Positions 1-13,682 are shown, counted from the stretch's first letter. The stretch: DNA of 64,000 nucleotides from Streptomyces sp. NBC_01351 (GCF_036237315.1 NZ_CP108356.1:6205501-6269500); one strand, 5' to 3'. Program-made: numbers and translations. The notes: generated from the sequence alone by a model not told the origin.

Positions 1-74
1 AGCGGGCCCGCGAACAGGGTGGCGAGGTCGAGGACGCGCAGTCCTCGCAGGGGCCCCGGATCGGTGTCCCTCAA
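1..74 (-). CDS. CaiB/BaiF-type CoA-transferase, N-terminus only (runs off the left edge)
   Basis: Only about 24 codons are inside the window. Reading from a TTG at 74 the peptide contains LRGLRVLDLATLFAGP, the usual N-terminal strand-turn of family III (CaiB/BaiF) CoA-transferases. The TTG overlaps the ribokinase stop (TTGA), so it appears to be the next gene of the same minus-strand operon. The family identification rests on this short motif alone; substrate cannot be judged. Confidence 0.6.
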   Translation of the reverse strand, partial: MRDTDPGPLRGLRVLDLATLFAGP

Positions 75-982
75 AGTGTGCCCCCGGGCAGGGATCCGGC
101 GAAGGCGTCGGTCTCGGCGCGGGTCGGCATCGAGTCCTGGGCGCCGGGGCGCTGTACGGAGAGCGCGGCCGCGCACGAGGCCCAGCGCAGCGCCTGCGGC
201 ACGGACCGGCCCTCGCCCAGGGCCACCGCGAGCGCGCCGACGAAGGTGTCCCCGGCGGCGGTCGTGTCCACGGCCCGGACCTTCGGCGCGGGCACGGTCA
301 GCGGCTCCCGGCCGCGGGCGGCGTACAGGGATCCGCCCGCGCCGAGGGTGATCACCACCTCCGGCACGTCGTCCAGCAGGGCCGCGGCCGCCTGGTGGGG
401 GTCGGTGAGGCCCGTGAGGGCGGCGGCCTCGTGCTCGTTGGGGACCAGCAGGTCCACGGCGGCGAGCAGCTCGGCCGGCAGCGGCTGGGCGGGGGCCGGG
501 GTGAGGACCGTACGGACCCCGTGGGCGCGGGCGGCGAGGGCGCCGGAGAGGGCGGCGGACAAGGGCAGTTCGAGCTGGAGGAGCAGGGCGCCGGCCCCGG
601 CGATCCGGGCCTCGTCGCCCGCCTCCAGGCCCGTGACGTGGGCATTCGCGCCCGGGATGACGATGATGCTGTTGGCGCCCTCGTCGTCCACGGTGATGTG
701 GGCGGTGCCGCTCGCGCCCTCCACGGTGCGCAGGCCGGCCGTCTCGACGCCGGCCGAGGCGAGCGCGGAGCGCAACCGTACGCCGAACTCGTCGGCCCCG
801 ACCGCGCCGATCATCACCACCTCCCCGCCGGAGCGGGCGGCGGCGACGGCCTGGTTCGCGCCCTTGCCGCCGGAGACGGTGCGGAAGGCGCGGCCGGTGA
901 CGGTCTCGCCGAGACGGGGGGCCTTGGGTACGTAGGCGACGAGGTCCATGTTGGTACTGCCGAGCACGGCGATGGCCGTCAT
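71..982 (-). CDS. rbsK: Ribokinase (PfkB family)
   Basis: 303-aa cytoplasmic sugar kinase expected to phosphorylate D-ribose at O5 with ATP. The N-terminal substrate-side motif SGGKGANQAVAAARSG and the C-terminal signature DTTAAGDTFVGALA with the catalytic Asp and anion hole are both intact, and the length is normal for RbsK. The ATG overlaps the stop of the upstream ADP-ribosylglycohydrolase-like gene (ATGA), so translation is probably coupled. No ribose ABC transporter or LacI regulator is adjacent. This suggests that ribose comes from an intracellular N-glycoside cleavage step by the preceding hydrolases; that link is inference. Another pentose or a nucleoside as substrate is possible. Confidence 0.88.
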   Translation of the reverse strand: MTAIAVLGSTNMDLVAYVPKAPRLGETVTGRAFRTVSGGKGANQAVAAARSGGEVVMIGAVGADEFGVRLRSALASAGVETAGLRTVEGASGTAHITVDDEGANSIIVIPGANAHVTGLEAGDEARIAGAGALLLQLELPLSAALSGALAARAHGVRTVLTPAPAQPLPAELLAAVDLLVPNEHEAAALTGLTDPHQAAAALLDDVPEVVITLGAGGSLYAARGREPLTVPAPKVRAVDTTAAGDTFVGALAVALGEGRSVPQALRWASCAAALSVQRPGAQDSMPTRAETDAFAGSLPGGTL

Positions 983-2442
983 GAGCGTGCTGCCTCCTGT
1001 GCGGTGAGGTGGGCGAGGGCGTCGAAGCCGATGCCGTCGAAGCCGGGGACGGTGGTGGCGAGGCGGTTCTTGAGGGGGGCCGCCCAGCGGTGCGGGACCT
1101 CGCCCGCGACGAGGGCGGCGAGGGCGCCGGCGGTGGCCCCGTTGGAATCGGTGTCCCAGCCGCCGGAGACCGCCCGGCAGACGGAGTGGGTGAAGTCCCC
1201 GTCGGCGTGGGTGAGGGCGGCGGCGATCAGCGCGGTGTTGGGCACGGCGTGGACCCAGTGGTAGTGGCCGTAGCGGGCGTGCAGCCGGTCCACGACGAGG
1301 GCGAAGTCGGTGTGTTCCCCGGCGGTGGAGATGCCGAAGCGGACGGCCTCGGCGAGGCGGGAACGGGGCGGTACGACCGCCAGGCCGGTGCGGAGCGCGG
1401 AGTGGATGCCGGCCCGGCCGGTGGCGGCGGTGGCGGTGGCCGCGGCGATGAAGAGGCCGGCGTAGACCCCGTTCGAGGTGTGGGTGAGGACGGCGTCCCG
1501 GTACGCCTGGGCCGCGGCGGCGGCCGGGTCGCCGGGGTTGGTCCAGCCGTGGACGTCGGCGCGGATGAGGGCGCCGATCCACTCGCGGAAGGGGTTGTGG
1601 CGGGTGGCGGTGAGCGGGGGCTCCACGCCGTGGAGGAGGTTGCGGTACGCGATCCGCTCGGCGGTGAAGGTCCGCCCGGCGGGCAGCTCGTCGAGCCAGA
1701 GCCGGGCCACGTCGGCCGTGGTGAAGCCCTTGCCGTGCCGCTGGAGCAGGAGCAGGCCGAGGAGGGGGTAGTTGAGGTCGTCGTCCTCGGGCATGCCGTC
1801 GATGTTCTCGGCGAGGGAGGTGGGGGCGGAGCGGCGGTTCCAGGGGTGCGCGGCCAGAACCTCCGGGGGGACGCGGTGTGCGGTGAACCAGTCGTTCAGG
1901 GGCCAGTTGCCCGCGGCGCGGGCCAGGGCGCGGATGCCGTGCAGGGGCAGCTTCTCGACGGGCTTCCCCAGCAGGCACCCGGCGGCGCGGCCGACCCAGG
2001 CGGCCTCCAGCCGGGCGGCGAGACGGGGGTCGGGGGTGGGGCCGTCGCCGTCGCCCGGCGCGGGGCGGGCGGGTGGGGTGTACGCGGATCCGCGGTGCGG
2101 GGGTGGGTGCTCGGGCCAGGTGGCGCGGATGGACTCCCAGGAGTCCGGTTCGTCGGGGGAGAGCGGGGAGGGGAGGGCGGCCAGCTCGTCCAGGAGGCGG
2201 GTGGCGAGCGCGCGGAGTTCCGGCGGGGCCGGGGCGGGGGAGGCGCCGGCCCGGGCGGGGGCCGGGTGGCCGCCCGCCGCCAGCCAGGCCCGGCGGGCGG
2301 GTCCGGCGTCCCGGCCGTCCTCCACGGCCTGCCGCAGCTCGTGCCCGATCAGGTCCTCGGGCTGCGCCCAGGTGAGGCGTACGAGGGCGGGGGAGGGGTG
2401 GGGGCTCGGGTGGGTCGGGAGTGGGGGGCAGGGGGTTGTCAT
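979..2442 (-). CDS. ADP-ribosylglycohydrolase-family protein with long N-terminal extension (paralogue 4 of the array)
   Basis: 487 aa. About 165 N-terminal residues are a Pro/Ala-rich extension not seen in the short family members. The all-helical DraG/crystallin-J1 domain then starts near AAWVGRAAGCLLGKPVE. The metal-binding signatures are partly changed: the first is PEDDDLNYPLL instead of the usual DDT motif, while the C-terminal one, GGWDTDSNGATAGALAAL, is intact. Family members hydrolyse N- or O-glycosidic bonds of ADP-ribose using a dimetal centre. It is the last of four tandem paralogues and overlaps ribokinase by ATGA and the upstream paralogue by ATGA. The true substrate is unknown. 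Confidence 0.8.
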   Translation of the reverse strand: MTTPCPPLPTHPSPHPSPALVRLTWAQPEDLIGHELRQAVEDGRDAGPARRAWLAAGGHPAPARAGASPAPAPPELRALATRLLDELAALPSPLSPDEPDSWESIRATWPEHPPPHRGSAYTPPARPAPGDGDGPTPDPRLAARLEAAWVGRAAGCLLGKPVEKLPLHGIRALARAAGNWPLNDWFTAHRVPPEVLAAHPWNRRSAPTSLAENIDGMPEDDDLNYPLLGLLLLQRHGKGFTTADVARLWLDELPAGRTFTAERIAYRNLLHGVEPPLTATRHNPFREWIGALIRADVHGWTNPGDPAAAAAQAYRDAVLTHTSNGVYAGLFIAAATATAATGRAGIHSALRTGLAVVPPRSRLAEAVRFGISTAGEHTDFALVVDRLHARYGHYHWVHAVPNTALIAAALTHADGDFTHSVCRAVSGGWDTDSNGATAGALAALVAGEVPHRWAAPLKNRLATTVPGFDGIGFDALAHLTAQEAARS

Positions 2443-3584
2443 CGGGGGGCCGTCAGGGTGGTGAAGGCGGTTTCGTGGGCGTGGCGGCGGGTGCGGTCCC
2501 GGGCGAAGATCTCCCGGGTCACGGCGGCCAGGGCGGCGGCCGGGGCGTGCAGGTCCAGGCGGCTGGCCTCGGCGACCTGCTTCGCCCAGGCGGGCGGGAC
2601 GGCCGCTTCGCCGCCCAGGGCTCCGGCGATGGCGCCCGCCATGGTGGCGATGGAGTCGCAGTCCCGGCCGTAGTTCACGGCTCCGAGCACGGAGGTCTCG
2701 TACGAACCATCGGCGATCAGCAGCATGCCGAGGGCGATCGGGAGTTCCTCGATGGAGTGGAGGCGGGAGGGGCGCCGCGCGCCGAGGGAGGGGGCGCGGT
2801 AGTCGGGGCCCACCGAGTCGTACGGGGCGACCGCCGCCCGGAGCGGGGTCAGGGCCGACTCGAAGTCCCGGTGGCGGGCGGCGACTTCCGCGACCGCGGC
2901 GATGGCGGCTCGGGTGCCGTCCTTGGCGAGGGAGAGGGTGGTGTCCACTACCGAGGAGGCCGTCGCGCCGGGGAGGCACGCGGCCGCCACCGCCGCCGCG
3001 AACACGCCCGCCGCCTCCCGCCCGTACGAGGACTGGTGCGCGCCGGCGATGTCCAGGGCCTCCGCGTACGCGCCCGCCGGGTTGCCCGCGTTGGCGATGC
3101 CGACCGGCGCCATGTACATGGCCGCACCGCAGTTGACGATGTTGCCGCTGCCCGCCTCGCGGGGGTCGACGTGGGCGTAGTGGAGGCGGGTGACGATCCA
3201 CTTCTCGGCCAGGAAGATCCGCTGGAGGGGGAGCACCTCCGCCTCCAGTTCCGGGATCCAGCGGGGGTTCGTCATCAGGTCCGGGACGAGGTGCTCGGCG
3301 ACCGAGTAGGCGTCGAGGTGGTCGCGTACCGCCTCGTAGACGCGTACGAGCGCGTGGGTCATCAAGGTGTCGTCCGTGACGTGGCCGTCGCCCTTGTGGT
3401 ACGGGGCGATGGGGCGGGCCGTGCGCCAGTCCTCGTGCCAGGGGCCGACGATGCCGTGGATGCGGCCGCCGTGACGTTCCACGATCTGGTCCGGGGTCCA
3501 GCCCTCCACCGGGCCGCCGAGCGCGTCGCCGACGGCGGCTCCGACGAGGGCGCCGGTGGCCCGGTCCTCCAGCATGAGCGTCAT
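2439..3584 (-). CDS. ADP-ribosylglycohydrolase (DraG family, paralogue 3, canonical motifs)
   Basis: 381 aa of a single DraG-type domain. It begins RATGALVGAAVGDALGGPVEG and carries the first metal motif VTDDTLMTHAL and the C-terminal motif GRDCDSIATMAGAIAGALGG. Both halves of the dinuclear metal site are present, so it is likely catalytically competent in cleaving ADP-ribosyl or a related ribosyl bond. The start ATG at 3584 overlaps the upstream gene's stop (ATGA); its own stop overlaps the next ATG in the same way. A second in-frame Met three codons downstream (MTLMLED) is an alternative start. It is cytoplasmic, with no signal or membrane segment. Confidence 0.87.
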   Translation of the reverse strand: MTLMLEDRATGALVGAAVGDALGGPVEGWTPDQIVERHGGRIHGIVGPWHEDWRTARPIAPYHKGDGHVTDDTLMTHALVRVYEAVRDHLDAYSVAEHLVPDLMTNPRWIPELEAEVLPLQRIFLAEKWIVTRLHYAHVDPREAGSGNIVNCGAAMYMAPVGIANAGNPAGAYAEALDIAGAHQSSYGREAAGVFAAAVAAACLPGATASSVVDTTLSLAKDGTRAAIAAVAEVAARHRDFESALTPLRAAVAPYDSVGPDYRAPSLGARRPSRLHSIEELPIALGMLLIADGSYETSVLGAVNYGRDCDSIATMAGAIAGALGGEAAVPPAWAKQVAEASRLDLHAPAAALAAVTREIFARDRTRRHAHETAFTTLTAPR

Positions 3585-5314
3585 GTTCGCATCATTCCTT
3601 GTGGGTTGGGTGAGGTGAGTTCGGTACGGGTGAGGAGCGCGGCGAGTTCGACGAGGTCGGTTCCGGCGAGGCGGGGCAGCGCGCAGCCGGAGAGGGTGCG
3701 GCAGGCCTCGCGCCAGGCGGCGGGGATCGAGTCGCCGCCGCCGAGCGCGCCGGTGAGCGCGCCGGCCAGGGCGGGGGCGGAGTCCGCGACGCGGGACAGG
3801 CAGGCGGCCGCCGGGACGGCCTCGGTCACCTTGCCGCGGGCGGCGGTCGTGAGGGCGAGGGCCACGGGGACGGTCTCGGCGGCGGCGATCCCGTAGCTGT
3901 AGACGTGGTCGACGATCTCGTGTTCGAGGGTGGGGACGATGGCGAAGGCGCCGCCGTCGGTGTGGGCACGGGCCAGCTTGACGGCGTGGCGGGCGTTGCG
4001 GCCGATCTCGGTGGCCGCGGGGAGCTGGGCGAGGGCGGCGTCGACGGAGGCGTCCACGTCGGCGGTGGCCAGCGCCGTGGCGATGGCGGCGGCCATGGCG
4101 CGGGCGCCGTGGACCCCGTCGCCGTCTTGCGTGTAGCGGGCGTCGAACTCGGCCAGGTCCGCCGCCGCGTGGGGATCGCCGGGGTGGACGACGGCGAGCA
4201 CGCAGGCGCGGATGCAGGCGGCGTCGTCGAAGTAATGCGGGTTGTCGTGGCCGGTGGCGGGCGGGCGCAGGCCGGTGGCGAGGTTGCCGAGGCCGGCGCG
4301 GACGGAGATCCGGGCGCGGAGGGGGAGTACGGCGGACTCGACTTCGGGCGCGCGTTCCGCTGCCGCGGCCACCTCGGAGGCGAGGGCGTTCCACGCGAGG
4401 TCGATGGCGGCGCGCATACGGCGGGACCGGCTGAGGTCGGAGAGCAGGACTCCTGCGGCGGTGAGTACGGACTCGGCGACGAAGGCCGCCCACTCGGCGT
4501 CGTCGGACGGGCCGAGGCGGAGGGGTTCGGGCGGTTGGTTCAGGGCGATGGGGACGGGGAGGGTGGTGGTGGCGTTCTGCTCCGCGAAGGTGTCGAGCTC
4601 GCGGGTGAGGCGGCGGGTCCACTCGGGCATGCGGCTCGCGCGGTGGCGGGCGGCGGGCCATCCGGCCGCGTCGCCTGCGGCGAGCCCGAGGAGGAGTCCC
4701 TCGATCCGGCGGGCCCCTGTGGGGGGCTCGGCGGGGTCGGGGCTCCGGTCGGCCCGGCTGCCTTCTCGTGGCCCGGTCCGGGCGGGGGTGGCGGCGTGCC
4801 GGTTCCCTCCGGGTGGGGCTGTGGTCGTATCGGTCTGCGCGCGTGCGGTGACGGCTGCGCCGCCGGGGCGTTCCGTGACCCGGGCCCGGCTTCGCGGCTC
4901 GGATCCGGTGGGCCGGTTCCCTCCGGGTGGGGCTGTGGTCGTACTGGTTTCCGCGCGTGCGGTGTCGACTGAGAGGCCGGGCTGCCGTTCGACCCGGGCC
5001 CAGGTATGGGCCTCCGACCCGGCGGTGGGCTCCGCCAGGGGCGGGGAGACGGCCGGGCCCGGTGGGGAGGCCAGGGCGGTCTGGGCCCCCCGGCCCGGCT
5101 CCCGCTCCGCCGGGGCGGGCGGGGGGCGGTCGGGCAGGCCCGCCGGGTCGGGCAGGCCCGCCGGGGAGGACGGGCCCGTCGGGGTGGCCGGGTTCGTCGG
5201 GGCGGGGGACTGCTGGGCCGGGGAAGTCGGGCGGCCCGGCTCCCGGTCTGCCGGGGCCGCTCGCTCCGCCGGGGTGGTGGGAGTCGTGTCCGGGGTGAAA
5301 GGGGGTGGGGTCAT
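3581..5314 (-). CDS. Degenerate ADP-ribosylglycohydrolase-family protein with disordered N-terminus (paralogue 2)
   Basis: 577 aa. Residues 1-200 are Pro/Thr/Ala-rich and contain two tandem copies of a 38-residue unit (each ending in TTTAPPGG), so they are probably disordered. The family domain starts at RRIEGLLLGLAAGDAAGW. SDDAEWAAF can be aligned with the first metal motif. The C-terminal motif reads SRVADSAPALAGALTGALGG where active paralogues have GRDxDS/T, so the first of the paired aspartates is a valine. The active site is therefore altered, and it may be a pseudoenzyme or partner subunit (inference). ATGA overlaps occur at both ends. Confidence 0.75.
   Translation of the reverse strand: MTPPPFTPDTTPTTPAERAAPADREPGRPTSPAQQSPAPTNPATPTGPSSPAGLPDPAGLPDRPPPAPAEREPGRGAQTALASPPGPAVSPPLAEPTAGSEAHTWARVERQPGLSVDTARAETSTTTAPPGGNRPTGSEPRSRARVTERPGGAAVTARAQTDTTTAPPGGNRHAATPARTGPREGSRADRSPDPAEPPTGARRIEGLLLGLAAGDAAGWPAARHRASRMPEWTRRLTRELDTFAEQNATTTLPVPIALNQPPEPLRLGPSDDAEWAAFVAESVLTAAGVLLSDLSRSRRMRAAIDLAWNALASEVAAAAERAPEVESAVLPLRARISVRAGLGNLATGLRPPATGHDNPHYFDDAACIRACVLAVVHPGDPHAAADLAEFDARYTQDGDGVHGARAMAAAIATALATADVDASVDAALAQLPAATEIGRNARHAVKLARAHTDGGAFAIVPTLEHEIVDHVYSYGIAAAETVPVALALTTAARGKVTEAVPAAACLSRVADSAPALAGALTGALGGGDSIPAAWREACRTLSGCALPRLAGTDLVELAALLTRTELTSPNPQGMMRT
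4799..5026 (-). repeat. Two tandem 114-bp in-frame repeats inside the DraG paralogue 2 gene
   Basis: Two adjacent copies start with the same 30-odd bases (CCGGTTCCCTCCGGGTGGGG on the plus strand) at 4799 and 4913. The unit is 114 bp = 38 codons, so gain or loss keeps the frame. The second halves have diverged. The repeat encodes part of the low-complexity N-terminal region. Confidence 0.8.
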
Positions 5315-6297
5315 CGGGGGGCCTCGTATTCCGGGGTGAGGAGGTCCGCGATGTCCAGGACGTGGTAGCCCCGCATCGAGGGGAGGCAGCTGCCGCGGAC
5401 CGGGCCGATGGCCGAGGACCAGGCGGTGGGGATCGCGGCGGCTCCGGAGAGGGCGCCGGACAGGGCGCCCGCCACCGCCGCCGTGGTGTCGGCGTCGCGG
5501 CCCATGTTGACCGCTGTCAGGACCGAGGACGCGAAGTCGCCCCGGCAGGCCGCGAAGGCGCCGAAGGCCAGGCCCACGGCTTCGGGGGCCAGGTCCGTCC
5601 AGGGGTAGCCGCCGATGACGACCGCCGAGCGCACGGCCCGCTCCCCGCGCGGGGCGGCCGTGACGGCGCGCCGCAGGGAGCGGGCCGTCCAGGAGTCGGA
5701 GGGGATGACGGACAGCGCCGCCGAGACGACGGAGGCGGGGGAGCCGCCCGCCATGGCCGCGGCAACCCCGGCGGCGACCGCCTGGCCGCCGTAGATGCCC
5801 TCCCCGTCGTGGCTGACCGAGCCGTCGATGGCTACGAGGCGGGCCGCCTCCGCCGGCCGGCCCGCCGCGAACACGCCGAACGGGGCCGCCCGCATGGCGA
5901 GGCCGTCCGACCACGCGTGCCGGTGCTGGGCCGAGATGGGGGCCGCCAGACCGCGGCGGAGGTTCTCCAGGGTGCCGCGCTCCGAGAAGCCCGCCCCGCG
6001 GAACGGGCCTTCGTCGAGGTCCGCGATCCAGTGGTGCCAAGCCCGTTCCACGTGGGAGACGGTGAGCGCCGAGCCGTGCCGGGCCAGCAGCAGCCCGGAG
6101 AAGATCGCGTACTCGGTGTCGTCCGTGCCCGCCGGGTCCTCCGACACGAAGCCCTCGATGCGGCCCCACTTGGCCCGGATCTCCGAAGGCTTCATGTTCT
6201 CCGCGGGGGCGCCCAGCGCGTCACCCACCGCCAGTCCCAGAAGAGCGCCCCTGGCCCGTTCGAGGAGGACCTGCGGATTGCATGCAATCAGCTCCAT
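5311..6297 (-). CDS. ADP-ribosylglycohydrolase (DraG family, paralogue 1, canonical motifs, first gene of operon)
   Basis: 328 aa, single domain: RARGALLGLAVGDALGAPAEN at the N-terminus, the first metal motif GTDDTEYAIFSGLL, a mid-domain VSHDGEGIYGGQAVAAG segment, and the C-terminal GRDADTTAAVAGALSGALSG. All dimetal ligands expected for DraG/ARH-type hydrolases are present. The ATG at 6297 was chosen because the family domain begins about 12 residues later. It is first in the minus-strand array; its stop overlaps the next ATG (ATGA). The operon promoter should lie in 6298-6543. Substrate (protein ADP-ribose, ADP-ribose ester, or another ribosyl compound) is unknown. Confidence 0.87.
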   Translation of the reverse strand: MELIACNPQVLLERARGALLGLAVGDALGAPAENMKPSEIRAKWGRIEGFVSEDPAGTDDTEYAIFSGLLLARHGSALTVSHVERAWHHWIADLDEGPFRGAGFSERGTLENLRRGLAAPISAQHRHAWSDGLAMRAAPFGVFAAGRPAEAARLVAIDGSVSHDGEGIYGGQAVAAGVAAAMAGGSPASVVSAALSVIPSDSWTARSLRRAVTAAPRGERAVRSAVVIGGYPWTDLAPEAVGLAFGAFAACRGDFASSVLTAVNMGRDADTTAAVAGALSGALSGAAAIPTAWSSAIGPVRGSCLPSMRGYHVLDIADLLTPEYEAPR

Positions 6298-6543
6298 GGC
6301 GCGCCTCTCCACTTGATGGGACTCATGATGAGCCCTTGGGGGATTTGTGCCACGGCATGTGGTTTGTCGCTCGTCGCGAAACACCCCGCGAACGTCGCCG
6401 TCACCCGGTCGCCGACCCGCAAAACCGCAGGTAAGTACGGCCTTCCTTGCTGGCGGGCGGCGGAAATCGTGCGTAGTTTCGAGGTGTTCAGGGGGAGCGG
6501 GAGGTCTCGCGGCACCCGTTCGCACAAATGGGGAGATATCGGC
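6298..6543. promoter_or_regulatory. Divergent intergenic region between the DraG array and the VIT-family gene
   Basis: The 246 bp must hold the promoters of both divergent units. It is less GC-rich than the flanks. I see an imperfect inverted repeat around 6429-6453 (GGTAAG, then CTTCC) but nothing I can assign to a known regulator, and no gene. Confidence 0.4.
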
Positions 6544-7275
6544 ATGTCCATCATCGACATCGAAGCACCGCTGCACACCGCCCACCGGGACAACCACACC
6601 CACCGCGACGTCAACGGCGGATGGCTGCGGCCGGCGGTCTTCGGAGCGATGGACGGACTGGTCTCCAACCTCGCCCTCATGACCGGTGTGGCGGGCGGTG
6701 CCGTCGCCCCGCACGTCGTCGCGATCACCGGGCTGGCGGGCCTCGCGGCCGGTGCCTTCTCGATGGCGGCCGGCGAATACACCTCCGTCGCCTCGCAGCG
6801 CGAGCTGGTGCTCGCCGAACTTGACATAGAGCGACAGCAGTTGCGCAAGCACCCGGTGGACGAGATGGAGGAGCTGGCCGAGCTCTACGTCTCCCGGGGC
6901 GTCGAGCCGGCCCTCGCCCGCGAGGTCGCCATGCAGCTGTCCCGCGACCCCGAGCAGGCGCTGGAGATCCACGCCCGCGAGGAGCTCGGGATCGACCCCG
7001 ACGACCTGCCTTCGCCGTTGGTCGCCGCGGTCTCGTCCTTCGGCTCCTTCGCGCTGGGCGCGCTGCTCCCCCTGCTGCCGTACCTGCTCGGTGCCACGTC
7101 CCTGTGGCCCGCGGTGCTGCTGGCGCTGGTCGGGCTCTTCGCCTGCGGGGCGGTCGTCGCCCGGATCACCGCCAGGTCCTGGTGGTACAGCGGTTTGCGC
7201 CAGCTTGTCCTGGGTGGCGCCGCCGCCGGTGTGACGTACATCCTGGGAACCTGGATCGGTGGAGCCGTAGGCTGA
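6544..7275 (+). CDS. VIT1/CCC1-family integral membrane protein (putative iron/manganese transporter)
   Basis: 243 aa. The N-terminal soluble stretch is followed by the family-typical first segment LRPAVFGAMDGLVSNLALM and a GLAGLAAGAFSMAAGEYTSV helix. A charged cytoplasmic region (about residues 85-150, ELVLAELDIERQQLRKH onward) and three C-terminal hydrophobic helices follow, as in VIT1/CCC1 proteins that export or sequester Fe(II)/Mn(II). Bacterial members of this short type are poorly characterised. The ATG at 6544 has a GGGGAGA ribosome site and sits at the start of clear homology. Synteny with glutamate synthase on its right is, from memory, common in streptomycetes. Confidence 0.85.
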   Translation: MSIIDIEAPLHTAHRDNHTHRDVNGGWLRPAVFGAMDGLVSNLALMTGVAGGAVAPHVVAITGLAGLAAGAFSMAAGEYTSVASQRELVLAELDIERQQLRKHPVDEMEELAELYVSRGVEPALAREVAMQLSRDPEQALEIHAREELGIDPDDLPSPLVAAVSSFGSFALGALLPLLPYLLGATSLWPAVLLALVGLFACGAVVARITARSWWYSGLRQLVLGGAAAGVTYILGTWIGGAVG

Positions 7276-7593
7276 CCCAGCAGGGAGTGAGACACTATGC
7301 GGTACGCAGCATAAGTAGTCCGTTACCCGGCGGTTTCGATTCCGTGTCCGCTGGGCATCAGACCAGGGCGCCCGGGCAATGATGCCCGCCACGCGCCGGG
7401 ACCTTCTCCCCGTGATGCGTTCCTCAGAACACCGCGAAGGTCCCTTCTTTCTGCCTCGTGCGATGTCCGCATGCTGGAATGGCATATCCGCTTCGCGGGA
7501 TTGTCGTCATCATGTAATCTGCACGAAATTTCGCAGAGGGCCAACGTCGTCCCTCGGCTATGCACATATGCCACGACGACGACGGGAGAGCCG
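7276..7593 (+). promoter_or_regulatory. gltB leader/promoter region
   Basis: 318 bp without a gene. Upstream there is a small TATGC...GCATA inverted repeat near 7295-7312. At 7514-7529 the sequence GTAAT-6 nt-GAAAT resembles one half of a GlnR box (GTnAC-n6-GAAAC), the nitrogen regulator site of actinomycetes, but the second half is not evident. Continuous reading to an ATG at 7471 is possible, but the extra residues have no family similarity. Confidence 0.35.
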
Positions 7594-12187
<4,594 letters not shown>

Positions 12188-12195
<8 letters not shown>

Positions 12196-13648
12196 CCCGA
12201 AGGGCTTCCTCACCACCCCCCGCGAGACCGCCTGCTCCCGTCCCGTCGCCGAACGGCTGAAGGACTGGAACGAGGTCTACGTCCCGGGCTCGCTGCTCCC
12301 GATCATCAGCAAGCAGGCCGGCCGCTGCATGGACTGCGGCATCCCGTTCTGCCACAACGGGTGCCCGCTCGGAAACCTGATCCCCGAGTGGAACGACTTC
12401 TCGTACCGCGAGGACTGGACGGCGGCCTCCGAGCGCCTGCACGCCACGAACAACTTCCCGGAGTTCACGGGCCGCCTGTGCCCGGCCCCGTGCGAGTCGG
12501 CGTGCGTGCTCGGCATCAACCAGCCGGCCGTCACCATCAAGAACGTCGAAGTCTCGATCATCGACAAGGCCTGGGACAACGGCGACGTCACCCCGCAGGC
12601 GCCCGAGCGCCTGTCCGGCAAGACCGCCGCCGTCATCGGCTCGGGCCCGGCCGGTCTGGCCGCCGCCCAGCAGCTGACCCGGGCCGGCCACACCGTGGTC
12701 GTGTACGAGCGCGCCGACCGCATCGGCGGCCTGCTGCGCTACGGCATCCCCGAGTTCAAGATGGAGAAGGTACACATCAACCGCCGCATCGAGCAGATGC
12801 GCGCGGAGGGCACCAAGTTCCGCACGGGCATCGAGGTCGGCCGCGACATCACCGCCACCGACCTGCGCAAGCGGTTCGACGCGGTGGTCATCGCGGCGGG
12901 CGCCACCGTCTCCCGCGACCTCCCGGTCCCGGGCCGCGAGCTCGGCGGCATCCACTTCGCGATGGAGTACCTGCCGCTCGCCAACAAGGTCCAGGAGGGC
13001 GACTTCATGGCGCCCCCCATCACGGCCGAGGGCAAGCACGTGGTCGTCATCGGCGGCGGCGACACCGGCGCGGACTGCGTGGGCACCGCCCACCGCCAGG
13101 GCGCGGCCTCGGTCACGCAGCTGGAGATCATGCCGAAGCCGTCCGAGGACCGCCCCACCGGGCAGCCCTGGCCGACCTTCCCCATGCTGTACAAGGTCAC
13201 CTCGGCGCACGAGGAGGGTGGCGAGCGGGTCTACTCCGTCTCCACCACCCACTTCGAGGGCGACGAGGACGGCAACGTCAAGGCGCTGCACCTCGTCGAG
13301 GTGGAGTTCATCGACGGCAAGCTCACCCAGAAGCCCGACACCGAGCGCGTCCTCCCCGCGCAGCTGGTCACCCTGGCGATGGGCTTCACCGGCACCGACC
13401 AGGAGAACGGCCTCGTGGGCCAGTTCGACCTGGAGCTGGACGGCCGCGGCAACATCGTCCGCGACTCGTCCTACGCGACCAACGTCGACGGCGTCTTCGT
13501 CGCCGGCGACGCCGGCCGCGGCCAGTCGCTCATCGTCTGGGCCATCGCGGAAGGCCGCTCGGCCGCCCGCGGCGTGGACCGCTTCCTGACCGGAGCCAGT
13601 ACCCTCCCGTACCCGGTCAAGCCGACGGACCGTTCCCTGACGGTGTAA
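12188..13648 (+). CDS. gltD: Glutamate synthase (NADPH) small subunit
   Basis: 486 aa, the usual length. N-terminal cysteine clusters [17 protein letters not shown] and [12 protein letters not shown] bind the two [4Fe-4S] clusters. They are followed by an FAD-binding Rossmann motif ([15 protein letters not shown], near residue 150) and an NADPH-binding motif ([15 protein letters not shown], near 285). The protein passes electrons from NADPH to the FMN/3Fe-4S centres of GltB. It starts inside the end of gltB and is followed by two hairpins. Confidence 0.97.
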
Positions 13649-13662
13649 CACCGAGCAGTACC

Positions 13663-13682
13663 CCCGCCCCGCGAAGGGCGGG
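13663..13682 (+). terminator. Short GC hairpin after gltD
   Basis: CCCGCCC and GGGCGGG form a 7-bp stem around a 6-nt loop, 15 bp after the gltD stop. No U-tract. It may act as a first, weak terminator before the stronger hairpin at 13723. Confidence 0.5.

Noticed and set aside
78..3896. Very long plus-strand open frames opposite the DraG array and elsewhere (for example through gltB on the minus strand).
   Set aside because: High third-position GC opens the antisense frames; they lack ribosome sites and family similarity, and the coding strand is clear from domains.
6429..6453. DtxR/IdeR-type iron box upstream of the VIT-family gene.
   Set aside because: The imperfect repeat does not match the TTAGGTTAGSCTAACCTAA consensus.
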